64,000 nucleotides of DNA from Bdellovibrio sp. (GTDB lineage: Bacteria > Bdellovibrionota > Bdellovibrionia > Bdellovibrionales > Bdellovibrionaceae), in NCBI GenBank assembly GCA_014376435.1, contig JACMRL010000015.1, forward strand, positions 124,001-188,000, in the 5' to 3' direction. A program made the position numbers and the translations under genes. The notes under the pieces were generated by a model. It searched no databases. It was not told the DNA's origin and saw only the letters and a program-made list of their open reading frames with translations. Positions 27,346 through 35,939 of the stretch are shown piece by piece; the stretch's first letter is position 1, and each line of letters starts with the position of its first letter.

Positions 27346-28836
27346 GTGACCCTCCTAAATAGCCTTCACGGAAAATTTAAAATTGGATTAAATGTCTTAG
27401 TTGCTGCCTTGTTTTTGTATCTTGTCAGCACTGTCCTAGCAAAAGCATCGACTATTGGCGGCCCTGATTTCTTTTTCTACGTTCTTAACGGAAGAGATCT
27501 GTCTGAAGGCAATCAATTAGGCATTATGCGCTATCTTTATTTTCCTGGAGTTTATTGGGTTTGGCGATTTGCAATTGATCTACTAGGAAAAGATCTAGAA
27601 ACTCTACAAAATTTTTATGTGGGAATACTTATTCTTTCGGCGGTTTTGAGCTCGCTATGCGTTTATATCCTTTCAAAAAAATTAATTCCGGCATTAGTGA
27701 CGGGAAGCGTATATATTGCTCTATTGCATTTATTAGAAGGATTTGGCGGCTGCATTGAGCCAATCGCAGCTGTCACAATGTTGATCGGATTGACTGCATA
27801 CATCTATTTTGCGAAAAAAGAAAAGTTCTGGATTGCGACTTTAATTATTATTACTTTTTTTGCCTTGACCTTACTTATGAAACAGCAAGGTTTAGTTTTT
27901 GCTGTGGCAGCATTTGTTTTAGTATTTTATCCAACAAAAAGATTTTTCGAGCTTCATTGGTTAAATTTTGTAGTTCCGCCGTTAATCATCGCCACTTTTT
28001 TGGGTCTTATGTTTTTGGAAGGTGGGGGAATCGAAGCAATTAAAATTGCTTTTGGATTTGCTAGTGCCTATATCCAAATTGGAACGTTCGATGAAAATCT
28101 ATCAAGATTTTTTAAGACTATTATGCCGCTAGTTGTTATACCACTTTTGGTTTGGTTGCCGTTTTTCGTCGCTAGAATACTTCATGCAAGTCACAGCTTA
28201 TTTGTTTTAGCAACACGGTTGACAGTATTTTGTATTATCGCCGGTGGTTTTTCATTATACCAATTTAGAATTCGAGATTATTTACATTACGGGATTTATA
28301 CCATTCCTTCACTGGCGCTGCTGGTTGGTTTAAGTACGGCCTTTATAATCGAAACTTGGGGACTTCTTACATTTCAACAAAAGAAATTTTATTCTTGGGT
28401 AGCAGTTTCAATATTTTTTTATAGCAACTATTTGTGGCGTAGCGAATTGGACAAGATTTCATCGCAAATTCAAACCGGCTGGGGTTCGCCCATTAGTTAC
28501 GGACAAAATAGATTGTCCGACATTTGTAGTCGTTTAACTTCAAGAAAAGTTTTGATTCTTCCCCCAAGGGCCAACGAGTTTCACTGGGTATGCGATACTA
28601 CATCTGGGACCGGCAAGTGGGGCTACAGTTGGTTTGATGAGAATCCAACCTACTATATCCAGCTTATCGAAAACAAATACGCAAAAAATGTTCTGCTTTT
28701 TGATAAAAAATACGGATATTTCGAAAATGAACTTTTGTCCCGACCAGCTTGGGTGGGTATTGAAGCTAAACTTTTACAAAATGGTTATCGGGAAATTTAT
28801 TCTAGTCCTTTTGGTCATCTTTATGCGTTGCCCTAA
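27346..28836 (+). CDS. Polytopic membrane protein, probable GT-C-type glycosyltransferase
   Basis: A 496-residue inner-membrane protein with about ten hydrophobic segments, an early PDFFFYVLNGRDLSEG segment in the first periplasmic loop (where GT-C enzymes carry acidic catalytic residues), and a soluble C-terminal part. Such proteins use polyprenyl-phosphate sugars. I chose GTG 27346 because GAGGA lies 8 bases upstream; a TTG frame start 16 codons earlier has none. It lies within the glycan cluster; its end overlaps the convergent methyltransferase by 35 bases. No exact family recognised. Confidence 0.6.
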   Translation: MTLLNSLHGKFKIGLNVLVAALFLYLVSTVLAKASTIGGPDFFFYVLNGRDLSEGNQLGIMRYLYFPGVYWVWRFAIDLLGKDLETLQNFYVGILILSAVLSSLCVYILSKKLIPALVTGSVYIALLHLLEGFGGCIEPIAAVTMLIGLTAYIYFAKKEKFWIATLIIITFFALTLLMKQQGLVFAVAAFVLVFYPTKRFFELHWLNFVVPPLIIATFLGLMFLEGGGIEAIKIAFGFASAYIQIGTFDENLSRFFKTIMPLVVIPLLVWLPFFVARILHASHSLFVLATRLTVFCIIAGGFSLYQFRIRDYLHYGIYTIPSLALLVGLSTAFIIETWGLLTFQQKKFYSWVAVSIFFYSNYLWRSELDKISSQIQTGWGSPISYGQNRLSDICSRLTSRKVLILPPRANEFHWVCDTTSGTGKWGYSWFDENPTYYIQLIENKYAKNVLLFDKKYGYFENELLSRPAWVGIEAKLLQNGYREIYSSPFGHLYALP

Positions 28837-29695
28837 CTGCGGCTAATTTCTTAGCCACCAGTAAAATACTTGAACCCATAAGTAAATTTTTATTTGCGGC
28901 TAGGCGGCCATACTCAGCGCTTAAACTTAGTCGAATAATTTTTCCAACCAATCCAGTACGTTTTTGGTGATCATTTCGAATATTTAATTTTTGGTTTGTA
29001 GGTGATTTAAAAAATAAAGAAGGTAAAGATCTAAATAAAAAAATAATTGGTAAAAGAATTGAAAAAAAATAAGTACAATGAAGAACTTCGAAGCCACTGG
29101 CTTCAACGAGTCGTTTAATTTCAGATTTACTGTAGCGTCTAAAGTGGCCCGCATAGACATCCTCATTTGACCATAAGAAGCTGAAAGCAGGTACAGTTAA
29201 AAAAAGATGCCCTCCTTCAGAAAGAATTTCTGCACTTTGTTTTAAAAAGTGTAGATCATCTTCAATATGTTCTACAACATCAAAAGCTCCGACGTAGGAA
29301 AACTGAAATTTTTGGCTTACTAAGTCCTCTACTTTGCAATTTAGAACGGGATTTAAGTTTTGTTGGACAGCATTGCGTGCACCACTTACGCCGGGTTCGG
29401 CAACAATTGAAAAAATATTATTCTCTCGAAGGTGCTTTGTAACGGCGCCGTTGCCTCCGCCTAAATCGACAAAACACCCATTTTGATGATATTTTTTTAC
29501 CATTGCTGAAATACATCTGTTTCGGTGCTGAAACCACCATGAGTCGTTTTCTAGCTCGTAAAAGTGGTCGGCGGCCTCTTCCGGGTAAGATAAAATAGTC
29601 TGGTTGTGCATATTGCTAACCCAAAAACCAACTTCAGATTTTTCAAATTTTTTTTCAACGAGAATTTTTTCAATTTTTTCTTCTTCTGTATTCAT
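28802..29695 (-). CDS. Class I SAM-dependent methyltransferase
   Basis: A 297-residue methyltransferase: motif I is FVDLGGGNGAV near 75-85, motif II/III region GAFDVVEHIEDD, and post-motif LTVPAFSFLWS; GHFRRYSKSEIKRLVE near 190 is typical of methyltransferases in surface-polysaccharide clusters. The C-terminal half contains a hydrophobic segment (YFFSILLPIIFLFRS) that may bind the membrane. ATG at 29695 shares its A with the TGA of the GT2 gene (TGATG), so translation is coupled. The substrate is probably a lipid-linked sugar or glycan, by context. Confidence 0.8.
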   Translation of the reverse strand: MNTEEEKIEKILVEKKFEKSEVGFWVSNMHNQTILSYPEEAADHFYELENDSWWFQHRNRCISAMVKKYHQNGCFVDLGGGNGAVTKHLRENNIFSIVAEPGVSGARNAVQQNLNPVLNCKVEDLVSQKFQFSYVGAFDVVEHIEDDLHFLKQSAEILSEGGHLFLTVPAFSFLWSNEDVYAGHFRRYSKSEIKRLVEASGFEVLHCTYFFSILLPIIFLFRSLPSLFFKSPTNQKLNIRNDHQKRTGLVGKIIRLSLSAEYGRLAANKNLLMGSSILLVAKKLAAVRATHKDDQKD

Positions 29696-30615
29696 CAAAA
29701 ATTTATCCGTTTTTCGATTAAAAAAATCGGCCGCTGTTTTGTTTGATCGTAAGTTCTTGCTAGGTATAATCCAAGAATACCTAAATTTAGAAGAATCAAA
29801 CCAGTAGAGAATAGAACTGTAACGCTAAGACTGGTCCAGCCTGATGGCACATAGCCTAAAGTAAAATAGCGTATGATAAAGTAAAGCCCAAGGGTAAACG
29901 AAATTCCTGCGCAGATCGCTCCAACAATGACACTAAAAAAAAGCGGACGATTTGAAGACGAGATCGCGATATCGAACGCCAACTTAAGTGCACGAGTGAA
30001 TGAGTAAGAAGAAACTCCCTCGTAGCGGCTATCTTGTGAAACAACCACTGAAGCAGTTGGGAAACCTAGCCAACTAATTAAATAAGGAAAGAACCGAATT
30101 CGATCTCCCATTAGCATAGATGCATCGATTGTGTTTTTTGAGTATATTCCAAAATTTGCAATTTGATGATCCATTTTTACATCTAGAACAATTTTTAAAA
30201 CTTTATAAAAAAGCCATGACTGTAATTTTTTGCAGCGCGATTCTTTTCTTTCGCTACGTTTAGCAAGCACAACATCGTAGCCCTCTAATGCTTTTTCATA
30301 AAGTGCTAGCATGTATTTAGGGTCATCTTGAAGATCGCAATCTAGAACAAAAATCCAATCTCCAGTTGCACTCTTTAGTCCGGCAAAAATCGCGGGATGC
30401 TGACCAAAGTTACGAACAAGATTAACTCCCTTTGTGCGAGAGTCCAGTTTACAAATTCTTTGAATTTGGTTCCAGGATCCAAGCGGACAGGCATCGTTTA
30501 CAAAAATAATTTCATAATCGGATGTAACTTTAGAAAGTTCTTCTGAAATTTTAAGGTGAAGTGGCGCAAGAGTTTCTGGAGCCTTGTAGACGGGAATAAC
30601 AACAGAAAATTTCAT
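29695..30615 (-). CDS. GT2 glycosyltransferase (polyprenyl-phosphate sugar synthase type)
   Basis: A 306-residue GT-A enzyme with two C-terminal membrane helices (about 230-255 and 268-292), the layout of dolichyl/undecaprenyl-phosphate sugar synthases such as GtrB and ArnC. Motifs: SVVIPVYKAPETL, IIFVNDACP, NFGQHPAIFAGLKSATGD, the metal-binding LDCDLQDDP. It would load a sugar onto undecaprenyl phosphate for a GT-C enzyme such as the neighbour at 27346. ATGA overlap with the upstream formyltransferase gene. Confidence 0.87.
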   Translation of the reverse strand: MKFSVVIPVYKAPETLAPLHLKISEELSKVTSDYEIIFVNDACPLGSWNQIQRICKLDSRTKGVNLVRNFGQHPAIFAGLKSATGDWIFVLDCDLQDDPKYMLALYEKALEGYDVVLAKRSERKESRCKKLQSWLFYKVLKIVLDVKMDHQIANFGIYSKNTIDASMLMGDRIRFFPYLISWLGFPTASVVVSQDSRYEGVSSYSFTRALKLAFDIAISSSNRPLFFSVIVGAICAGISFTLGLYFIIRYFTLGYVPSGWTSLSVTVLFSTGLILLNLGILGLYLARTYDQTKQRPIFLIEKRINF

Positions 30616-31493
30616 TTTAACCTCGTGCGAAATTGCTTCCAGGGAATTAAGTTTTTCCCTAATTCCTCTGCACTTAATATCTTAAGCAATCCTTTGCCGC
30701 AAACAATAATGGGAAAGCCATCTTCTAAAAAAATAATTTTCCCCGGAGTTCTATTTTCAATTCGCACATCGGGCGCTAGCGTAGCGGCTAATATCCTAAT
30801 GGTGCGACCGTTAATTGTAGTCTTAGCGCCCGCATAAGGTGAGCCAACGCACGAAATAAAATGTAAGATTTTTTCAGAGTCTTGACTCCAATCTATAGAA
30901 TAGTCGTCTGCATCGCGCCAAAGACTGTACGAAGCCTGTGCATCATTTTGTACAGACCCCACCAGCCTAGTTGAGTCTATAAAAAGATTGCTGATAATCT
31001 CAATCGCAACCTGGGAATATAAATTACAAATGCGCAAGATTTCACGTTCAATCGACGTTGGGTAAGTTACGGAATGTGAAACTTGCGCTAATATGTCGCC
31101 ACGATCATAATCTTTGGCGCCCAAAAGCGCAGTGACTCCGACCAATTTTTCTTTGTTGAGTAACGCATTAACCAAAGGTGCAAAACCACGATATTTTGGC
31201 AAAAGAGAATCATGGAAAATAACTAATTTTTCTTCAGGTATATTTCGAATAAGCCATCGCCATCCGATGGCAAATGTATAATCCGACGAATTCATTTTGG
31301 TAGTAATTTCGTTACTTAAAACGTGCGGAATTTTATACAAGATGCAGTATTCAACCAAATTCTGCGACCAGTCATCCTGAATTGCCGAATCTGTTCCGAT
31401 AACAACGGATAATTCTAATTTCTCGAAGTGGTTTCTAAGCGCTTCAACTGTTTTGAAGCCTTTCATTCCTAGCGCGCAAATAGTAATTTTCAT
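30612..31493 (-). CDS. Formyltransferase-fold protein, probable sugar N-formyltransferase
   Basis: A 293-residue protein of the methionyl-tRNA/sugar formyltransferase fold. The core reads FHDSLLPKYRGFAPLVNALL with His94, then GVTALL and YDRGDIL with the catalytic-type Asp; the C-terminal domain resembles the Fmt/ArnA OB-like end. The Asn that normally stands two residues before the His is Ile92 here. First gene of a coupled operon with a GT2 and a methyltransferase, next to genes for dTDP-4-amino-4,6-dideoxygalactose, so N-formylation of that amino sugar is the likely role (inference). Confidence 0.72.
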   Translation of the reverse strand: MKITICALGMKGFKTVEALRNHFEKLELSVVIGTDSAIQDDWSQNLVEYCILYKIPHVLSNEITTKMNSSDYTFAIGWRWLIRNIPEEKLVIFHDSLLPKYRGFAPLVNALLNKEKLVGVTALLGAKDYDRGDILAQVSHSVTYPTSIEREILRICNLYSQVAIEIISNLFIDSTRLVGSVQNDAQASYSLWRDADDYSIDWSQDSEKILHFISCVGSPYAGAKTTINGRTIRILAATLAPDVRIENRTPGKIIFLEDGFPIIVCGKGLLKILSAEELGKNLIPWKQFRTRLK

Positions 31494-31644
31494 TAAAAGT
31501 TACATCCAAAAATTAAGTCAACATTGATATTTATCTGAACAGTATAGCATTGAAACATGGCTTGGCTATCAAAAATATTTCTTCAGCTATTTGTAAAAAT
31601 ATCGGCAGCAGTCTTTGCTGTGATCAGGTTGTACTTTTTCGTCC

Positions 31645-32646
31645 CTAGCGAGCTAACATCTTACGTAGATCGTCCGTTACGTAATTTACAAACCAACCAT
31701 AGTAATTTACCTGGGGCGTTAGCAGAGGGCGCCCTGCAGCCTTGTTGGCCTTATTCAACTTCGCTAGCTGAATTGCGCGCGCGCGTTCATTACCTAAATT
31801 ATAGAGTGTTGAAGTTAACCCCGGATTTTGTGAAATATCAAAGCCGGCTTCTTTTTTATAAATCTCAATCGAGTTAACGGCCGCCGCTGCGATATAGTGA
31901 ATAGTCACTGCCGGATCTAAAGTCGCGGCATAAACGCCGTCGATTTCGTTAATACTTAACTTCGGTAAACCACTTACGCGGTGAACGACATCGGTTAAGC
32001 TTAAGATTTTAATTGGACCCATTTGCCCAAGACCATAAGTTTTACCCGCCGTCGTCGGATCAAAAAAAGTAGTAACTAAACCGGTATTGGGAAAATTTTT
32101 CCCACACGCATTTTTATTACGGAAAACTTTTTCCCATTGGTAGCCATAGCAGTCCCACTTCAAGTATTCGCTTTCGATCGGCTTACAGATATTCATTTCT
32201 GGGCAATCGATCATTTCTGCGAATGGGTGTTTATTATTCCAGTAAGCTTGCCAGATTTTTAGTTTTAAAGCGTATTCTTGCGCGGTATCTTTTATATCAA
32301 CATTAAACACATGTTCGCCCACGATGGCGCTGGCAATATGGATCGGGTCAATGTGGTAAAGATCAGCGGCTTTTAAAATTTCTCGTTTTAAAGAGAAAGT
32401 TTTTGTTTCGTAATTCGTAAATAACTTCTTTTTAATCACTTCGTAGCGCTGAATATAAAAAGGGAGGGGGTTTTTAGCTAACTCAGAATTGAGTAGATCG
32501 GCTACGTATCTATTAAGAGATTTTTCCGGAACGGGCGGCATCTCGGTTAGAGTATTGCCTGCGGGCAGAAGAATTATTTCTTGTGCTTGTGTCACGGATG
32601 AAAAACTCATTAATAACAAAGCTAATAAAAGTTTAATTTTTTTCAT
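31645..32646 (-). CDS. Secreted DUF1402 protein, lysozyme-like
   Basis: A 333-residue exported protein: signal peptide ending SVTQA, then the DUF1402 pattern with IHIASAIVGEHVFN near 100-113 (a Glu in lysozyme-like position) and GKTYGLGQMGPIKIL near 205, followed by an Ala-rich helix and YNLGNE. The GLGQMxP segment resembles goose-type lysozyme/SLT folds. It is probably a periplasmic peptidoglycan hydrolase, inferred. It lies 9 bases behind the PBP4-type gene, whose stop overlaps its ribosome binding site (TAGGA). Confidence 0.7.
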   Translation of the reverse strand: MKKIKLLLALLLMSFSSVTQAQEIILLPAGNTLTEMPPVPEKSLNRYVADLLNSELAKNPLPFYIQRYEVIKKKLFTNYETKTFSLKREILKAADLYHIDPIHIASAIVGEHVFNVDIKDTAQEYALKLKIWQAYWNNKHPFAEMIDCPEMNICKPIESEYLKWDCYGYQWEKVFRNKNACGKNFPNTGLVTTFFDPTTAGKTYGLGQMGPIKILSLTDVVHRVSGLPKLSINEIDGVYAATLDPAVTIHYIAAAAVNSIEIYKKEAGFDISQNPGLTSTLYNLGNERARAIQLAKLNKANKAAGRPLLTPQVNYYGWFVNYVTDDLRKMLAR

Positions 32647-32655
32647 AATTCAATC

Positions 32656-33903
32656 CTATTTCTTTTTTAAAGCTAAATGATCAAATGAAAGAAAAAGCTG
32701 ATCCTTCGGGGTAATCTGGTCAGCTTCATTTTTCTCTAATACCGTCGTGATATCTTCTAATATTTTGACCCGCGCTTGCTTCCACTCTTTAGGGCCATCG
32801 GTTCCATACAAAATCGCAAACAGAATATCGCCCTTTTTTGTCAGAATACTGCCCGCTAAACCAATCGTCGGATCGATTGTTCCGGTTTTAGCAACAACGG
32901 TTCGATCCGTAATTGGTGACGAGTAATTTGAGGAGACCGGACTACGATCTTTAGCATCGCTATCCACGCCTACGGTTGCAAAAATGCTTTCTAAACCCAG
33001 CTGTGAGCGGCCTAAGATTGTTTTAACATCGCTAAGTACGCTGATAATCATCGCGCAGCTGGTCGAGTTATAAAATTTATTACCAGCTGGGTCGCGAATG
33101 GGGTTACCTGAACCATTACGTATTTCAAAGTTTTGTAAATCAACGCTTAAAGTCTTTTGCACAAAACCTGGGTATGCTTTCGCGGAGCCTAAATATTGAA
33201 ACAGAAAGTCTGCGATATGATTGTTAGAATGCTGGTTCATCTCAGATAAAATTTCTTTTAATGGAATTGATTGAATCTCAATCAAGCGTTCGTTGGCGGC
33301 CGCTTGAAAATCAGCTTTTGATTTGTAAGCTAAATCTTTATGTTTGATTTTAATCGTTTCGGGCAGGTTCACGCGGTAAAGGTCTAAAGCGCGTTTTCTA
33401 GTCTGTGCATAAGAATTAATAAATTTAGCTAAAGCTTGCGTTAAATTATTTTTTGTACGAGGTGAGCTTGGATCATGCGGAAAAGAATCTGATGAAGCCA
33501 TCATCGTTAAATTATCTACGAAAATAAAATTTTCATCGAAAGTGATATGGCGAAGCTGCGAAATTTTATTATTATTTAATAAGGCAATCACATATTGTAG
33601 ACGGTCACGCGAAAAAACGGGGTCAAAGCCACCTTCAAAATGTAAATCATAGGTATTATCATCGACCGGCGTTATGTGTAGCTTCGTAGTAAAGCGAAAG
33701 CCCAGTCCTAATTTAGCTAAGGCCCAATGACTAGTAAGAATCTTTGATAGCGAGGCGATTTCAATTTTTTTATTGGGATCTGTATCGTTATGTTCTTTGC
33801 TGGTCACATTATAATAACATGCGCTCTGCAACTGCAAAGCGCCCGCAGAAAAACCTAACATCAAGCTTACCAATAACGTACTAACGGGTTTAAGCATTTG
33901 CAT
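32656..33903 (-). CDS. dacB: D-Ala-D-Ala carboxypeptidase/endopeptidase, PBP4 type (S13)
   Basis: A penicillin-binding protein of 415 residues from the ATG at 33903 (a second ATG is two codons later). Signal peptide, then SxxK in ASLSKIL (Ser51/Lys54), the second motif SNNHIADF and the third KTGTIDPTIG. These are the S13 family landmarks. Such enzymes trim pentapeptides or open 4-3 cross-links; Bdellovibrio uses PBP4-type proteins to round up the prey, so a predatory role is possible but not shown. It sits in an operon between a lipase-like hydrolase and the DUF1402 gene. Confidence 0.85.
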   Translation of the reverse strand: MQMLKPVSTLLVSLMLGFSAGALQLQSACYYNVTSKEHNDTDPNKKIEIASLSKILTSHWALAKLGLGFRFTTKLHITPVDDNTYDLHFEGGFDPVFSRDRLQYVIALLNNNKISQLRHITFDENFIFVDNLTMMASSDSFPHDPSSPRTKNNLTQALAKFINSYAQTRKRALDLYRVNLPETIKIKHKDLAYKSKADFQAAANERLIEIQSIPLKEILSEMNQHSNNHIADFLFQYLGSAKAYPGFVQKTLSVDLQNFEIRNGSGNPIRDPAGNKFYNSTSCAMIISVLSDVKTILGRSQLGLESIFATVGVDSDAKDRSPVSSNYSSPITDRTVVAKTGTIDPTIGLAGSILTKKGDILFAILYGTDGPKEWKQARVKILEDITTVLEKNEADQITPKDQLFLSFDHLALKKK

Positions 33904-34022
33904 TCTCGTTTCCAAAGAAAGGATTAGCGAAAACCAGACCACGTATAAACGTATAGAGCCCTTAACGGATTTGAAAGTTGTATTGAAATAAGACGATTCG
34001 CCAGAATTTGGCAGCACAAGGA

Positions 34023-34964
34023 TTAATTATTTAAAATAAATTCAACGCTACGTTGGTGAACTTCGTCAGCGACCGAGCTTACTTCCTTAACCATCAAATG
34101 GTGGGGAACCGTGCTATTTTCAAAGTGAATAATCCGTAAGTTTTGAAAGTCGGCGGAAACATTTCTAATCGTCGAGGACTGGTCAACAATTTCATCGCCA
34201 TCACCAATAAAAAGTAAAGTCGGAGTTTTCAATTTTTTGCCAGAATCTTTTTTGATTGCGTTGTTCACTTGCTCACCAAAATTTTGTACGGCACGGGCAG
34301 CATCTAAGGGAATTTGTTGTAAGTAGTGATCGGGTTTAAGAATCGCTACTTTGATATCTGAAAAACGCGTCAGCTTATAAAGCAGTTTTGTGTAAACCAC
34401 CGGAGTTAAAAAACGAGCCGCGGCGCCTAGTAAACTTAAGAATGAAGAGTTGGGTTGATAGAAAGGGGAGTATAAAGTAATTGAAGCCGCAGCGAAGTCA
34501 GGATGCGTTCGTAAGTAATGATGTAGTAGCAGTCCGCCCGTAGAAAAACCTACCAAATGAATTTTTTTAAAACATGATTGTAATGACGCAAGATTCGCAT
34601 TGACGTGATTTTGCCAATCACTTGCTTTGAAATGATTCGCCACGTACCCATCTAATCCATAGCCCGGGATAATATCGTTTACGACGGTGTAATTTTCTGC
34701 CGATAATTTTTCTGCCACGACAGACATTTCTTCCGGAGTACCAATAAAGCCGTGAAGTAAGTAGACCACTTCTTTTTTATTTTTTCCCCAAGACCATGTC
34801 GGCTGGTTGGCCAATAAAACTTTTGTGTCTGAATACTTCGCGTATTGTTTTTCAAGTTGCGTAAAGCGTTTTTTAAAACCAAGCTCAGCGATTTGGCATG
34901 CGCCACTGGTGGCACTTGCCTGAGAGTGAAACAGAATAAAAAATATAAAATTAAACAAAAACAT
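34023..34964 (-). CDS. Secreted alpha/beta hydrolase (esterase/lipase-like)
   Basis: A 313-residue exported hydrolase. Signal peptide (residues 1-18), oxyanion region YLLHGFIGTPEEM, nucleophile in GFSTGG near 145, a FIGDGDEIVDQSS Asp segment and HHLMV for the catalytic His near 290. Two cysteines (near 22 and 137) may form a disulfide. Substrate unknown; serine esterase or monoglyceride lipase-like. First gene of the group with dacB (120 bases apart). Confidence 0.8.
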   Translation of the reverse strand: MFLFNFIFFILFHSQASATSGACQIAELGFKKRFTQLEKQYAKYSDTKVLLANQPTWSWGKNKKEVVYLLHGFIGTPEEMSVVAEKLSAENYTVVNDIIPGYGLDGYVANHFKASDWQNHVNANLASLQSCFKKIHLVGFSTGGLLLHHYLRTHPDFAAASITLYSPFYQPNSSFLSLLGAAARFLTPVVYTKLLYKLTRFSDIKVAILKPDHYLQQIPLDAARAVQNFGEQVNNAIKKDSGKKLKTPTLLFIGDGDEIVDQSSTIRNVSADFQNLRIIHFENSTVPHHLMVKEVSSVADEVHQRSVEFILNN

Positions 34965-35174
34965 CCTAGTGGTATCTCTAGTCTCAAACTGACTGTCAAC
35001 GGATATCTCACTGTCTAAAATACTTTCGACACCAGCCCGCGTGAATCGCTTTTAAGTGCGCTCAGCTTGTCTCATAAATGGATTCCAATCATTACCGTCA
35101 GTTGGATCGACGACTTTTCTGGTCTTCATTTTGAACTTATATTCAAGGCAGAGTCGCCTAAAATGGAGGTTTAA

Positions 35175-35864
35175 GTGTCTCAAAATAAAATAATATTTTC
35201 GCTTAGAAAAATAGTTTTACTTTCGGCATTAATTAGTTTGTTTTTTGCGAATCAGGCTTGCCAGGTTCGCCCATCGAAAGAAGCATTGTTTGCCCAAGAT
35301 CAAATTCGTATCAAGCATGCGCACGAATTACTTAAAAAAGATTATAAAAAATCAGACATACAAACTTTTGAAGGTGATTTTAAATTAGCCGAATATATCA
35401 AAAAATATATTAAACATGAGAATTTAAAATTGAACGCCGATGATTTAACTGACACGCTTTTGAAAGTAAGTAAGACGCATGGTTATGATCCAATCTTTTT
35501 GTTAGCCGTGATCAAAACAGAAAGTCAGTTTAACCCGAACGCGATCGGCAGCGCCGGAGAGATCGGTCTGATGCAAATCAAACCGGATACGGCGGAATGG
35601 ATTTGTAAGAAAAATAAGTTACGTTGGTTTGGAGCGAAGCGCCTAAAGAACCCCCATTACAATGTACTCATCGGCGCTTTCTATTTCCAGTACTTGAAAA
35701 AGACGCTCCATTCACAAAGTGCACGTTATATTAATGCCTATAATATGGGAATTAACAACTTGCAGCGTCTACCGGCGCAGGCTCAGAACGAACATCCTTA
35801 CTTCGATAAGGTTATCACAAACTATTTGTATATCTACGCAGAGCTTAAAAAAATCCGCGGTTAA
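35175..35864 (+). CDS. Lytic transglycosylase (SLT domain), probable lipoprotein
   Basis: A 229-residue envelope enzyme that cleaves peptidoglycan glycan strands to 1,6-anhydro ends. N-terminal hydrophobic segment ending FFANQAC; Cys29 may be a lipidation site though the lipobox is imperfect. SLT domain from about 95: LLAVIKTESQFNPNAIG with catalytic Glu116, GEIGLMQIKPDTA, and the later YNMGINNL and YFDKVITNY. GTG start with GGAGG 6 bases upstream. It precedes the metzincin-like gene by 75 bases. Confidence 0.87.
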   Translation: MSQNKIIFSLRKIVLLSALISLFFANQACQVRPSKEALFAQDQIRIKHAHELLKKDYKKSDIQTFEGDFKLAEYIKKYIKHENLKLNADDLTDTLLKVSKTHGYDPIFLLAVIKTESQFNPNAIGSAGEIGLMQIKPDTAEWICKKNKLRWFGAKRLKNPHYNVLIGAFYFQYLKKTLHSQSARYINAYNMGINNLQRLPAQAQNEHPYFDKVITNYLYIYAELKKIRG

Positions 35865-35939
35865 ATCGGCTTTTTTCCTTGAGTCCCTTCCTGACTGGAG
35901 TAGCATTTTCTAAGCGCTTAACTTCAAATCAAGGGAATT

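Noticed and set aside
31557-31877. Plus-strand 106-codon frame with a hydrophobic N-terminus
   Set aside because: Most of it is antisense to the end of the DUF1402 gene, it has no ribosome binding site, and its latter part looks like a reverse-frame shadow.
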